NCBI GenBank assembly: GCA_964016985.1
Contig: OZ024821.1
Span: 19,428,855-19,492,854, forward strand
Length of the DNA stretch: 64,000 nucleotides
Reading direction: 5' to 3'
Origin: Anodontia alba
Taxonomy: Eukaryota > Mollusca > Bivalvia > Lucinida > Lucinidae
Within the stretch, counting starts at the first letter, position 1. The number at the start of each line of letters is the position of its first letter. Made by a program: the position numbers and the translations under genes. Shown in pieces: positions 37,301-44,746 of this stretch. The notes beneath the pieces are model-generated. The model was not told where the DNA came from and ran no database searches. It was given only the letters and a program-made list of their open reading frames with translations.

Positions 37301-40300
37301 AGCCTGAACATTCTGTAATTTAAGCAAACAGTGCAGACCCTGATCAGACGCCGCGTTCTGCGGGGTCTGATCTGGGTCTGCACTGTTAGACAATGTCTCA
37401 GCACTAAGCCTAGTCCAGGTTTTACAGACAACGGGATGTGAGTTTCATAACGTGAACAATTGATTGGTCCGTCTAACGCGCGGTTAGATTTCATTGGTCA
37501 ATGATAATCACGTAGACAACAACCTTAAGGAAATTTTGGTGTATGTATACAGAAAATGGCAGACTCAGTCTTACTGAGTGTGATTATGATCTTAAAAATC
37601 CCTCCATGAATCACAGAGTTATAAGCTGGATACGAACTACTGTATTTGCGTTATACCATTGTACAGAGTTTAAGTACGACCTTGACATTCTAGGCGGGGA
37701 GCCGCGATTGTACACGACACATTATCTTCTTTAGGGGTACATTTTGTCACTTTCTCCCATATATCACAAAGGACACGAACTACTAATATAGTATTATACA
37801 AGAAAGTTGTTCAAGTGTGATCTTGACCTTAAAGGCCAATAGCCAGATACTGCACATGACATGCTATAATCATGTGGAGTAAACTGTAACAGATTGTTTC
37901 TAAATCCCTTCACGTATCACGAGTCAGACGCAAATTGCTTCACAAAAAAAGCTTGGTCTACGCTAAGCATTAAGCTTGGTCTACGCTTAGCGTAGACCTA
38001 GATTTTTTGTGATGCCTAATGCTTGGTTATAATAATGTTGAGTAGTTAAGCGTAGACCAAGCTTTTGTGAAACCTAATGCTTGGTTATAATAATGTTGAG
38101 CCGTTTTCGTGAAAGCTGATACTTGGTTATAATAATGTTCAGCAGTTTTTATGAAAGCCAATACTTGGTTATGAATAATATAATGATGAACAGCCCATGG
38201 AAAATAGCATTGGACCAGTGCATGGCCTTTCATAAAAGTACGTCCGGAGCAATGGCAAACTAAAATTGTCTACGCCCATGGGCATAAACAACATATGGGC
38301 GTGGGCACAATAATCACAAAGGAACAGAAATATAAATTTCATTAGAGTTAAATATGGAGAGGGTAACGTCTTACCGCTGCCACACAGGACTAACACCAAC
38401 TGTAGTAAAAGAGAAATTGATTAAAAAAAAACACACACACACACACACAAAAACCCTAAACACATCACGAAAACACGCTTATATAATTTTGACCCCCTTA
38501 AACCCCACTTTTATATAGTAAAACTGGCGTTCACAGGGGTATACATTATTTTTCTTATTTTTTTATTTTTGCTCAAACACATAGATTATGGGTACTCGTT
38601 AGAACCGCCTAGCCGAGGCAACTCTAACGAATACCCACAATCTATGTTTTGAGCAGAAATATGAAAAATACCAGAGTTTTTTATCTGAAAATTTTCAGTT
38701 TTTGGAGGTGAAATTTTCTATATATTTGAATAGGCGTGTTTTCGCTATGAAACAGAGAATATGCTGAAGGGTTTCCTGGGCCGAACTAGCTAGTTTCGGC
38801 CAATTAGGCCTCATCAATAAGCCTAATATCAATTTTAATTTACAACATCTCTGAAAGAGCGCAATGATCATAAAGGACCCCGTTTAGCAAGCAACATATT
38901 TGACCTGGGGTACACGTGTGGAAAGGTTCATCCACACCACAATTATGAGCCGGAAAAGAAGTTCAGACACACATACGCACAGTCCGATTACTAACAGCTC
39001 CAGAGCCATAGCCATACCAAATGCTAAGTCTTATTTATACCATGGTTAATGCACATGTACGAAGAGCAGAACCATGGCATAACTGATTTATCACATTTTC
39101 ATGCATCCAGATCAACCACATTGCGAAATATTTAGTGCTGAATGTTGAGAACTTCTATGTGATAAATATATTTCAAACATTTTAAGCATATGACCTTGAC
39201 CTAAGACAGGTGGGTGGTTTTTGGTCATACCGAAAGGCTTCAGATGAAATTAGTGACACAATATAATCAGAATGTAACCCTTGTCCTGCTGAACCCGGAT
39301 ATACCCTGCCTTTACAAACAGTGTAGATCCAGATCAGTTGGCTTCTGAAGAAGCCAGCTGATCTGGATCTGCACTGCTTGCCATTAAGTATGTGAATTTA
39401 TGTCAACAATCCGGATCAAGTAATCTGATTGGTTGAAAATTGGAAGTGGGCGTGGCATATTAATTTATTCAGCAGGACAAGGGTTAACTTGAATTGATAC
39501 ACTTGTAAAGAATACAATTTTGTTCAAACGATTTGGCCTCCATTCAGAAAAAAGGGTCTACTCATAAAGGAAAGAATTTCCTCCCCTTTTAGAATAGATC
39601 CGTTTCCAGAAGGGTCTCTGTGTGCAGGACAGTAAATAGGAAGTCTCAAAAATTGTTTGTCTTATAAAAATTGGTACAAAATATTACAAATGTACCAATA
39701 AAAGTCCCCTTAAGATGAAGAAGAAACTTTAACCTACGCTAAACGCAAGATTGCACGCAAACGTGTAAGCAGGTGCCGCTGATACCGTTGGCTTGAGAAA
39801 AAGGACGTTTAGAATCAAATGAGTGCAGTATTACAAACCATCACGCCAGGTACAAACTACTCAGAAAATAGCTAATTGAAGAATTGCAACCAAATACTAA
39901 ACGCGCAGTTTAACGCAAACATGTCGAGCATGCGACCATGACTCTGAGGTCTTGTGTAGGTGGATGCTGCATAGATTCAAACTGCCAAATACTACAAACT
40001 ACCGTATTTGACCTAATTACCGCACTGTGCACTTAGATTTTTCAAAATTACTGAACAAACTTGTAGTAAAATATCAACCTAATAAGGGCACTCTTTAAAG
40101 AAAGATCAGCAGAGGACTTAATGAGGAGCGTATTAAATGATGCTTCTGCAACATTATTTTCTGATTTTCTTTATAAAAACATATGTTGTGGGTACTCGTT
40201 TGAATTGCCTCGACTTGTCGAGGCAATTCAAATGAGTTCCCACAACATATGATTTTTATAAAGAAGTAGATAAAGTATACTGACTGTAATCTAAGGGCTA

Positions 40301-42075
40301 CTTAATCGCTTTACTGTGCGCTTATAGGAGCATATGCGATAATTAGGTCGAATACGGTACCAGAGCAAGTATAAAACAGAAAACATAAGAAAATAAACGA
40401 AAAACCAGCAGTTTTACACACCTCATCAGGAAGCCAAACAGATTGCTTCAAATTTTAGGACTAGTAGCCTAAGGAAAGGGCTTATATTGTCCAAATATAT
40501 AATGCTAATACGGTGCCTGATATAATCCAAAATCAACAAAGGCTTACACTCATTTAGCGAAGAGTGATTAGCCTAAAGCAAATTCAGAATACCGATTAAT
40601 ACTATGCATCACGAAAACATACCTATATAATTTTGACCCCCTTAAATCCCACTTTTATATAGTAAAAACTGGGGTTTACAGGAGTATACATTATTTTTCT
40701 TATTTCTGCTCAAAAACATAGATTGTGGGTACTCGTTAGAAACCGCCTCGCGAGGCGGTTCTAACGAGTACCCACAATTTGTTTTGAGCAGAAATATGAA
40801 AAATATCAGAATTTTTATCTGAAAACTTTCAGGTTTTGGTGGTGAAATTTTCAAAATATTTAAATAGGCTTGTTTTCATAATGCCGGCGTTTACACATTG
40901 TTAAAGTACACAAAAAAAAAAACAAATTCATTCCTATATGGAATACCCACTTACTTTGTCCAAGGTAACGAGCAACTCTGCCATCTACCTCGTCTAAGAG
41001 AAAACTTACAATGTAGCAAGTCGCAGATAAGACATAGTTATCTTGGAATGTCGAAAACGCTATGAGCAGCAGAGCAATCCGTACATACCCTGAAGAAAAC
41101 AATAGCCAAAATTTCACTGACACACGCGGAAATAAAACAGCCGTCTTAGATCATCTAGAATATTTGACGATGACATTTTTCATGCTTCTGTTGCCTTTTA
41201 GTAAATAGACAGCGTCTTTTTGACGTCAGTGCGACGTCAGGCCGCAGCGACGTGGAAATGACATTGTTGTGAGGTTGTGTATTTGCTGAGTTATGTCATC
41301 ACGAAAACATACCTATATAATTTTGACCCCCTTAAACCCCACTTTTATATAGTGAAACTGGGGTTTACAGGGGTATACATTATTTTTCTTATTTCTGCTC
41401 AAACCATAGATTGCAGGTACTCGTTAGAACCGCCTCGCCGAGGCGGTTCTAACGAGTACCATAATCTATATTTTTGAGCATAAATATGAAAATTATCAGA
41501 GTTTTTTTATCTAAAAAAATCAGTTTTTGGAGGTGAAATTTTCAATATATTTGAATAAGCGTGCTTTCGTAATGTCAAGCTGTTTTCTTTAGCTTTGCAT
41601 TGCGTCAACAAGTCAGTGTAATGTATATCCCCCTGTTTCTCCCTAATATACAGTGAAAACATGGAATGCAAGGATATCGGCGTATGCATATATATTAGGC
41701 AAACTGTCAGAATTTTGAAATGTGTCATCCAAATTATAATAATTAGCTCACGTAAGCCGAAGGTGCAATGAGAGATTTCAGATTCGCTTGATTTCCGTCG
41801 TCGATTGTTTGGTGTCGTCGTCAACAGTTTGCTTGCGTGTGTGATAGAGGCTGCATTTTACATCAGATCTTCGTAAGAATGCCCGAATGTTTTTTGCAAT
41901 AAAATCTAGTTTAAGTTAGAAACTAGCCATACTGGTTCTAAACCTAAATCATAAGGTCAATCTTAAAAAAAGAGTGATCATCTTTATAAAAAAAACTGTT
42001 CAGCATGCTTATCTCAATAAAGTAAATGTCGATTTCTAAATGAGTCATTTGGAGTAAAAACTAGGTCACTAGGTC

Positions 42076-42114
<39 letters not shown>

Positions 42115-43131
42115 TGTACACGTTAAATGCCACAACTTTGACGCAATTTTATTATTGAAAATATCGTCTGCTGCTATTATGTTATAATAGATAAACGTTT
42201 TTAGTTTACTCACCTATAATGTTTGGTAAAAACAGATAGACGTTTTTAGTTTACTCAACTATAATGTTTGGTAAGAACAGACAAACGATTTTTAGTTCAT
42301 TTACCCATAATGTTTGGTTAGAACAGATAAACGTTTCAGTTTACTCACCTATAATGTTTGGTTAGAACAGACAAATGTTATTAGCTTATCACCTAAAATG
42401 TTTGGTAAGAATAGATCAACGTTTTTCGTTACTCACCTATAATGTTTGGCAAGAACAGATAAATGTTTTCAGTTTATTCACCTATAATGTTTGGTTAGAA
42501 CAGATAAACGTTTTTAGTTTACTCACCTGTAATGTTTGGTAAAAATAAATAAACGTTTTAGTTTACTCGCCTATAATGTTTGGTAAAAACAGATAAACGT
42601 TTTTCGTTTACTCACCCATAATGTTTGTTAAAAACAGATAAACTCTCTTAGTCTACTCACCCATAATGTTTGGTAAAAATAAATAAACGTTTTTAGTTTA
42701 CTCACCTATAATGTTTGGTAAGAACAGATAAAACGTTTTTAGTTTACTCACTTTAATGTTTGGTAAGAACAGATCAACGTTTTTAGTTTACTCACCTTTA
42801 ATGTTTGGTAAGAATAGATAAACATTTTTCGTTTACTCACCTTTAATGTTTGGCAAGAACGGATAAAACGTTTTTAGTTTACTCACTTATAATATTTGGT
42901 AAGAAAAGATATACGATTTTAGTTTACACACCTATAATGTTTGGTAAGAACAGATGAATGTTTTTACTTTACTCACCTTCTATATTTGGTAAGAACAGAT
43001 AAACGTTTTTAGTTTACTTAACAATGGTAAGAACAGATAAACGTTTTAGCTGACTTACCTATAATATTTGGTAAGAACAGATAAACGTTTTTAGTCTTCA
43101 GAAATGCTGTCATTTCTAAGAGCCGATATAC
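23069..43131 (-). CDS. CDIPT: CDP-diacylglycerol-inositol 3-phosphatidyltransferase-like gene (6 exons)
   Basis: The product would transfer phosphatidyl from CDP-diacylglycerol to myo-inositol in the ER membrane. Joining six minus-strand exons (717 coding bases) gives 238 residues, close to the 213 of human CDIPT. An N-terminal LFLPNIIGYVRI block (13-23) precedes the CDP-alcohol phosphatidyltransferase signature D51xxDGxxAR...G68xxxD72xxxD76, which is fully intact. Five to six hydrophobic segments follow, then HHKEADIHPILTIYW (124-137) corresponding to the family's SHK..NP.LR.YY region, a YGNHVF block, and a polar C-terminal tail of about 35 residues. Introns are 1969, 5485, 7651, 2475 and 1748 bp, all GT-AG, in phases 1, 1, 2, 0, 1. 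The sequence departs clearly from vertebrate CDIPT, so it could be a diverged paralogue. An upstream noncoding exon is implied but not found. Confidence 0.9.
23459..23531. repeat. Palindromic hairpin, CAGTG..GAYCC type (intron 5)
   Basis: Arms AGAGACCCCGATCGGACGCC and GGCGTCTGATCTGGGTCAGC flank a short loop. The same hairpin class occurs at 37327-37396 and 56167-56228, and a relative forms the centre of the 39275 and 52254 MITEs. Confidence 0.75.
23951..24224 (-). mobile_element. Hairpin MITE family 1 (intron 5), damaged centre
   Basis: Left end CATTACGAAAGCACGGCTAT, right end ATAGGCCTGTTTTCGTGATG. The central palindrome has shrunk to ACTCGTTCTAACTAGTACCC. A 20-A run lies at about 23997-24020. 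Confidence 0.85.
24295..24436 (-). repeat. Short Penelope-like 3' end (intron 5)
   Basis: Matches the terminal 140 bases of copies A-C on the minus strand (AAGGTAAGAGAAAAGTCCAG ... CAGACACCAAGAGGAAGAG). Confidence 0.8.
24854..24960. mobile_element. Short palindromic MITE with CCCAGT..AGCATTCTAC ends (intron 5)
   Basis: It is almost entirely palindromic: GCATTCTACATAAATCTATA, CGGGCC, a centre TCAGGGTAGCTGA, then the inverse. A better copy lies at 53078-53185. This one ends 71 bp from exon 5. Confidence 0.8.
25032..25113 (-). CDS. CDIPT: CDIPT-like exon 5
   Basis: 82 bases lie between TACTTTGTTTCAG and GTTT|GTAAGT, encoding residues 141-167 (VLSLSWVYGNHVFLTMLYLC onward to NEGAV). This corresponds to the family's ALFTLCAGNELFY region and joins exon 4 in phase 0. 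Confidence 0.92.
25765..25993 (-). mobile_element. tRNA-derived SINE, family 2 (intron 4)
   Basis: On the minus strand an A-box-like TAGTGGATAGGA and a B-box GGTTCGAGCC are spaced as in a tRNA-type pol III promoter, followed by about 150 bases of body and a tail GGGCCGTAAAACCC. The GGGCCGTAAAA tail resembles that of SINE family 1. Confidence 0.65.
25990..26935. repeat. 35-37-bp minisatellite, about 26 units (intron 4)
   Basis: The unit is GCTTTGCAACTAAAGCTGTG followed by GACAGCCTAACTGTT. Units vary by point changes and 1-3 bp indels. At the low-coordinate edge a half unit is inverted (ACAGCTTTAGTTGCAAAGCA), next to the SINE head. Confidence 0.93.
26925..27127 (+). repeat. Penelope-like 3' end (intron 4)
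   Basis: Matches the last 200 bases of copy C, with a CTTGCGATTACCTCGCTTG segment and the terminal GTGATTGTGGCACTCCCTGG. Confidence 0.8.
27262..27440. mobile_element. Hairpin MITE-like element with shared core (family 5, intron 4)
   Basis: The centre is GGGTACCCATTAGAAGCGCT / GCGCTCCTACTGAGTACCC. Outer arms CTTATTTCTCCACGAAAACA and TGTTTTCCTGGAAAAATAAG also pair. Flanks differ from family 1. Confidence 0.7.
27589..27664 (-). CDS. CDIPT: CDIPT-like exon 4
   Basis: This short 76-base exon has acceptor CCTTTATTTATCAAG and donor CCCG|GTAAGT. It encodes Asn115 (split) and residues 116-140, SMLEGAKHHKEADIHPILTI then YWTHP. The acceptor was chosen because it is the only nearby AG that keeps the frame with exons 3 and 5. 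Confidence 0.87.
27665..28489. other. Part of intron 3 without recognised features
   Basis: Unique AT-rich sequence. The short frames on both strands have neither splice borders nor domain resemblance. Confidence 0.45.
28490..28704. mobile_element. Palindromic MITE with GACTGG ends (intron 3)
   Basis: Ends: GACTGGCCCCAGTCTCTAGT and, reversed, GACTGGCTCCAGTCTCCAAT. Inner arms ATAATCCACTAAAATA / TATTTTAGTGGATTAT and AAAGGCTGGTC / GACCAGCCTTT pair around a small loop. Confidence 0.85.
28788..29363 (+). mobile_element. Tandem-cored element, short version (intron 3)
   Basis: Head GGCGCTGTATCGCTTACCTGA; core of about three of the 145-bp-type units; tail of ACGACAGACGACGCACGC sequence, CATTGACCGATCGCAATAGC and a perfect hairpin AGCTCACCT...AGGTGAGCT followed by AAA. 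Confidence 0.75.
29364..29598. other. Short unassigned intron 3 stretch
   Basis: No repeat or exon recognised. Confidence 0.4.
30026..31345 (+). mobile_element. Mariner-family DNA transposon, inactive
   Basis: Inverted ends CGAGGGTCGTGCAAAAAGTT and (reversed) CGATGGTCCTGCAAAAAGTT lie between TA dinucleotides at 30024-30025 and 31346-31347. The length of 1.32 kb is normal for mariner. The transposase begins near 30224 (MDQKTEIRRYIKCRI) with helix-turn-helix segments, then GDETWVHMFEP (30690-30720) and LLHDNAFSHK (30970-31000), which hold the first two catalytic Asp, and HQPYSPDLSP. Frameshifts near 30345 and 30545 and an indel and stop at 31078, right at the third catalytic Asp region, inactivate it. 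Confidence 0.93.
31865..32960. other. Unassigned insert inside the 165-bp array (intron 3)
   Basis: AT-rich apart from a CG-containing patch at 32240-32360. Poly-T runs lie near 32775-32812. No exon or transposon ends are resolved. Confidence 0.4.
32961..33241 (+). mobile_element. Hairpin MITE family 1, full length (intron 3)
   Basis: Ends CATCACGAAAACATACCTAT and (reversed) CATTACGAAAACACGCCTAT. The inner palindrome has 30-bp arms, GATTGTGGGTACTCGTTAGA then ACCGCCTCG, closing on a few bases. Subterminal AAACTGGGGTTTAC and CTGAAAATTTTCA mark the two sides. No coding capacity. This is the type copy for the family. Confidence 0.9.
34354..34386. repeat. (GT)n microsatellite
   Basis: About 14 GT units. 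Confidence 0.95.
34595..34870 (+). mobile_element. Hairpin MITE family 1 (intron 3)
   Basis: Full length. Palindrome arms carry several mismatches (GTTAAAACCGCATCG / GCGGTTCAAATGAG). Confidence 0.88.
34871..35300. other. Intron 3 stretch next to exon 3
   Basis: 34871-34950 carries a fragment of the TGTCGTCTGCTGA repeat (see 51445). Poly-T and poly-A runs at 34980-35100. No exon. Confidence 0.45.
35316..35469 (-). CDS. CDIPT: CDIPT-like exon 3
   Basis: The acceptor TTTTCTTGTCTAG joins in phase 1 to give Thr64; the donor is TACAA|GTAAGT in phase 2. It encodes residues 65-114: the second half of the signature (FGQQLDEMTDE), then two membrane segments, FATTGLCFILSFLYP and WFFFLTFGLDFTAHW. Confidence 0.92.
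35589..35855 (-). mobile_element. Hairpin MITE family 1 (intron 2)
   Basis: Full-length ends; one palindrome arm is shortened (GCCACGATGAGGCGTATCC). It lies 120 bp upstream of the exon 3 acceptor. Confidence 0.88.
36312..36671. mobile_element. MITE family 2 with ACAGTAGA..GCTCGAAC ends (intron 2)
   Basis: Left ACAGTAGATCCTCAATCGCT CGAAC, right GTTCAAGCCATTAAGGTTTT ACTGTA. The central palindrome TGTACTCATTAGAATCGC / GCGATTCTAATGAGTACA is the core shared with family 1. A second copy is at 45244-45601. Confidence 0.85.
36668..36835. repeat. Interspersed repeat, CCTTCTGAAAAGG type (intron 2)
   Basis: Segments CCTTCTGAAAAAGTATCTAC, TTCCAGAAGG, CAAAAAGGAAGTCACAAAAG, TTGTCTCCCTTGTAAAA and TCAAGTCCCCTTAAG in the usual order. 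Confidence 0.65.
36985..37064. repeat. Near-perfect palindrome (intron 2)
   Basis: Arms of about 38 bases: CCATATGTTGCGTGGTCTCA, TTACGATCTCACACAGAGAT and inverse. It is a separate hairpin without the shared MITE core. Confidence 0.9.
37327..37396. repeat. Palindromic hairpin, CAGTGCAGACCC type (intron 2)
   Basis: CAGTGCAGACCCTGATCAGA CGCC pairs with the inverse across GCGTTC. Confidence 0.85.
37540..37925. repeat. Two-unit tandem repeat of about 165-190 bp (intron 2)
   Basis: Recurring order: TCACAGAGT/TCACAAAGG, ACGAACTACTGTA/ACGAACTACTAATA, TTATACCATTGTACAGAGTT/ATTATACAAGAAAGTTGTTC, then GACCTTGAC...GACACATTATC. Short frames across it are not genes. Confidence 0.55.
37950..38190. repeat. 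Small palindrome plus about 55-bp tandem repeats (intron 2)
   Basis: AGCTTGGTCTACGCTTAGCG / CGCTAAGC palindromes, followed by four repeats of TGCTTGGTTATAATAATGTT. Confidence 0.8.
38463..38749 (+). mobile_element. Hairpin MITE family 1 (intron 2)
   Basis: Full length; the palindrome has mismatches at GCCTAGCCGAGGCAAC. Confidence 0.88.
38750..39274. other. Unassigned intron 2 stretch
   Basis: No exon or repeat recognised. Confidence 0.4.
39275..39487 (+). mobile_element. MITE with TTAACCCTTGTCCTGCTGAA ends (intron 2)
   Basis: Left TAACCCTTGTCCTGCTGAA, right TTCAGCAGGACAAGGGTTAA. It contains a hairpin GTGTAGATCCAGATCAGTTG GCTTC. An inverted copy is at 52254-52466. Confidence 0.9.
39535..39715. 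repeat. Interspersed repeat, CCTTCTGAAAAGG type, best copy (intron 2)
   Basis: TTCAGAAAAAAGGGTCTACT, GAATTTCCTCCCCTTTTAGA, TAGATCCGTTTCCAGAAGGG, GCAGGACAGTAAATAGGAAG, AAAGTCCCCTTAAG. Other copies: 6820, 10190, 12626, 13185, 22230, 22905, 36668, 55620. Confidence 0.7.
40001..40363. mobile_element. MITE family 4 with TACCGTATTTGACCTAATTA ends (intron 2)
   Basis: Right end, reversed, is TACCGTATTCGACCTAATTA. The centre is GGGTACTCGTTTGAATTGCC TCG and its inverse, the shared palindrome core. Confidence 0.88.
40607..40883 (+). mobile_element. Hairpin MITE family 1 (intron 2)
   Basis: Full length with a near-perfect palindrome; ends 71 bp below the exon 2 donor. Confidence 0.9.
40955..41089 (-). 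CDS. CDIPT: CDIPT-like exon 2
   Basis: The acceptor is TTGTTTTCTTCAG and the donor CAAA|GTAAGT. It encodes residues 20-63 plus split codons at both ends (phase 1 in and out), including a membrane segment and the first half of the catalytic signature, LLDEVDGRVAR. The open frame extends upstream to a GTG at 41123, but that part is intron. Confidence 0.92.
41297..41574 (+). mobile_element. Hairpin MITE family 1 (intron 1)
   Basis: Full length; palindrome GGTACTCGTTAGAACCGCCT CGCC and inverse nearly perfect. Confidence 0.9.
41575..42185. other. Unassigned intron 1 stretch
   Basis: A 30-A run at about 42082-42111. No exon or repeat family recognised. Confidence 0.4.
42186..43058 (-). repeat. 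45-bp minisatellite copied from the exon 1/intron 1 junction
   Basis: Read on the minus strand, the unit is AAAAACGTTTATCTGTTCTT ACCAAACATTATAG followed by GTGAGTAAACT. The first 34 bases are the last 34 of exon 1 (coding KNVYLFLPNII plus one base, with one base change) and the rest is a donor and start of intron. There are about 19 units besides exon 1; at least eight keep AGGTGAGTA exactly. Read-through from exon 1 would stop in the first unit, so the array is not coding. Confidence 0.93.
43059..43131 (-). CDS. CDIPT: CDIPT-like exon 1 (first coding exon)
   Basis: Acceptor TTTTTATTTCAG precedes 18 noncoding bases and then ATG at 43113-43111. The 55 coding bases specify 18 residues (ending YLFLPNII) plus the first base of Gly19; the donor is ATAG|GTAAGTCAGC. 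The family's conserved LFVPNLIGY block identifies it. In-frame sequence above the ATG runs into a poly-T tract and is not credible coding. The exon lies at the end of, and is the likely source of, the 45-bp minisatellite that follows it in intron 1. Confidence 0.85.
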
Positions 43132-43279
43132 CTGAAATAAAAAACAACAACAACAACAAAAAAAAAAAAAAAAAAAAAAACAGTATGGTGTACCGGCTAG
43201 GTCAAACGTCGGTTTCACTGTCCAAAGTAAATTATTTTACGTTGGACTTTAATTATTTTGCGTCCAATGTAAATAGAGG
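43132..43279. other. Sequence directly upstream of coding exon 1
   Basis: It carries a TTG repeat and poly-T tract (minus strand) forming the acceptor of exon 1. No upstream exon recognised. Confidence 0.5.
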
Positions 43280-43435
43280 ATATTCAAATGTTTGGAGTGA
43301 ATATGACTTTTATTTCATCGAATGAAATGAAAAAAATGTATATTCCATGAGTGCCGAAGGCACGAATGAAATATACATTGTTTTCACTTCACGAGATGAA
43401 ATAAAAGTCATATTCACGACAAACATTTGAATTTT
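43280..43435. mobile_element. Long palindromic MITE-like element
   Basis: Arms of about 70 bases: TTCAAATGTTTGGAGTGAAT ATGACTTTTATTTCATCGA, ATGTATATTCCATGAGTGCC and inverse, with the centre at GAAGGCA. Confidence 0.85.
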
Positions 43436-43479
43436 CTTTTTATTATATACATCACTTTCGATAGAAGAGATGCAAATCT

Positions 43480-43575
43480 TGCATTTGCAAGGGGAAGTCG
43501 ACGTCAATGCCATGACGTTTCTGTTTTGTTTGGTGACGTTAGATATGACGTCAGAAACGCGCATTGGCCTGTAAA
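43480..43575. repeat. Cluster of CGTCA/TGACG motifs
   Basis: GACGTCAATGCCATGACG, GGTGACGTTAGATATGACGTC. Possibly a subterminal part of another MITE; a promoter role cannot be shown. Confidence 0.4.
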
Positions 43576-43599
43576 CAATAAAATAGAAAGAAAATTTAC

Positions 43600-43870
43600 T
43601 CTTTTTCAGTGAATACCATAAAAAATTTTATCTTGTATAATGAAAACATTAAAAATAAGAAAAAATGTAGTTCCAGATCTTATATTTTTCACTGCTCAGA
43701 GGAGTGAAAATATGTTTTATATTTTCACTAGTGAAAATATAACGTTTTCAAAATATGAAAAAAAAAATCATTTCGTATAATGAAAACATTCAAGTTTTCA
43801 TTCGTGCTTCGCACTCGTGAAATACAGGTATTTTTTATTACACTCGATGAAAATATCTATGGTATGCACT
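43600..43870. repeat. Palindrome-rich AT tract
   Basis: Nested inverted repeats around ATTTTCACTAGTGAAAAT and GTATAATGAAAACATT, ending in a poly-A run (43877-43901). Confidence 0.6.
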
Positions 43871-44029
43871 CAGAAAAAAAAAAAAAAAAAAAAAAAAAAA
43901 AGCAAAATATCCTCGGTGCATTAAGTTGGAATCAAATTAATTTACTTTCACTGTAAAACAATTTATATTAATCGACAAAACTGACTTTTGACCCAGCCGG
44001 TACATCATAAAACAGATATATTATTGCAT

Positions 44030-44268
44030 GACCCGTAGAAAAATCGACTGATTGAAAGTTTGACTTTCGAAGAGTGCACTGCAATCACTTTGAGAGCCCG
44101 TCTATCTTTCCGCCCGTACGTCTGTGGTCAGTTAGCGAAAAAGCGAAATGGCCATATCGCGCAAACCGTTAAGAATATTTTGATATTTTTGGCACAATGA
44201 TAGATACCTACAAGATCTAGCCAATGCGCTTGCCATATGTCGGTTTTATTTGACCAAGGCAACACCGA

Positions 44269-44303
<35 letters not shown>

Positions 44304-44720
44304 AAGGGGGCGGGGGGGGGGGGGGGGTAAAAGAAATCGCCGTAGGTCTTTAACCATATAGGATATAATGATAAAATTTTGTGCACACATTCATATTAAC
44401 AAGATTCAGAAAAGAGAATTGCTAAATGTCACTTTTCCTTGACCGAGGCAATGCAGAGGCCAAAATGTGACAGTTAGCAAATATACCGATAATTCTGGAA
44501 ACCTTAGGAATACTTTGACAATTTTTCGCGCACAGATTGATACATACAAGATCTAGCGAATTGGATTGCCAAATGCCAATTTTCACTGACCGAGGCAACG
44601 CCGAGGGCAAAACATAGAAATATTCATAGGTCTTCACGAATATAGATGTGATTTTTATAAAAAAAAAAACTCACATAAATATTGAGAAGATCTAGCCAAA
44701 GGAATCGCCAAAAGCCCGAG
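44030..44720. repeat. Tandem array of about 130-150 bp units (about 4)
   Basis: The recurring order is AAGAATATTTTGA, TTTTTGGCACA or TTTTTCGCGCACA, AGATACCTACAAGATCTAGC, GATTGCCAAATG, then GACCGAGGCAACGCCGAGG. A-runs and a G-run lie at 44271-44327. Confidence 0.7.
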
Positions 44721-44746
44721 GCTAAGTGGAGGAACATACAACCTTG

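Noticed and set aside
41121..41123. Start of the CDIPT-like protein at this position
   Set aside because: The codon is GTG, and a strong acceptor (TTCTTCAG) lies inside the frame at 41090; the N-terminal family block is in the separate exon at 43059.
41221..41240. CRE palindrome TGACGTCA as gene promoter
   Set aside because: It lies in intron 1, downstream of coding exon 1.
42186..43099. CRISPR-like array
   Set aside because: The units abut directly with no unique spacers, and the genome is eukaryotic.
43114..43218. N-terminal extension of exon 1 upstream of ATG 43113
   Set aside because: The frame runs through a poly-T tract giving a Phe/Cys run, and a good acceptor precedes the 18 bases before the ATG.
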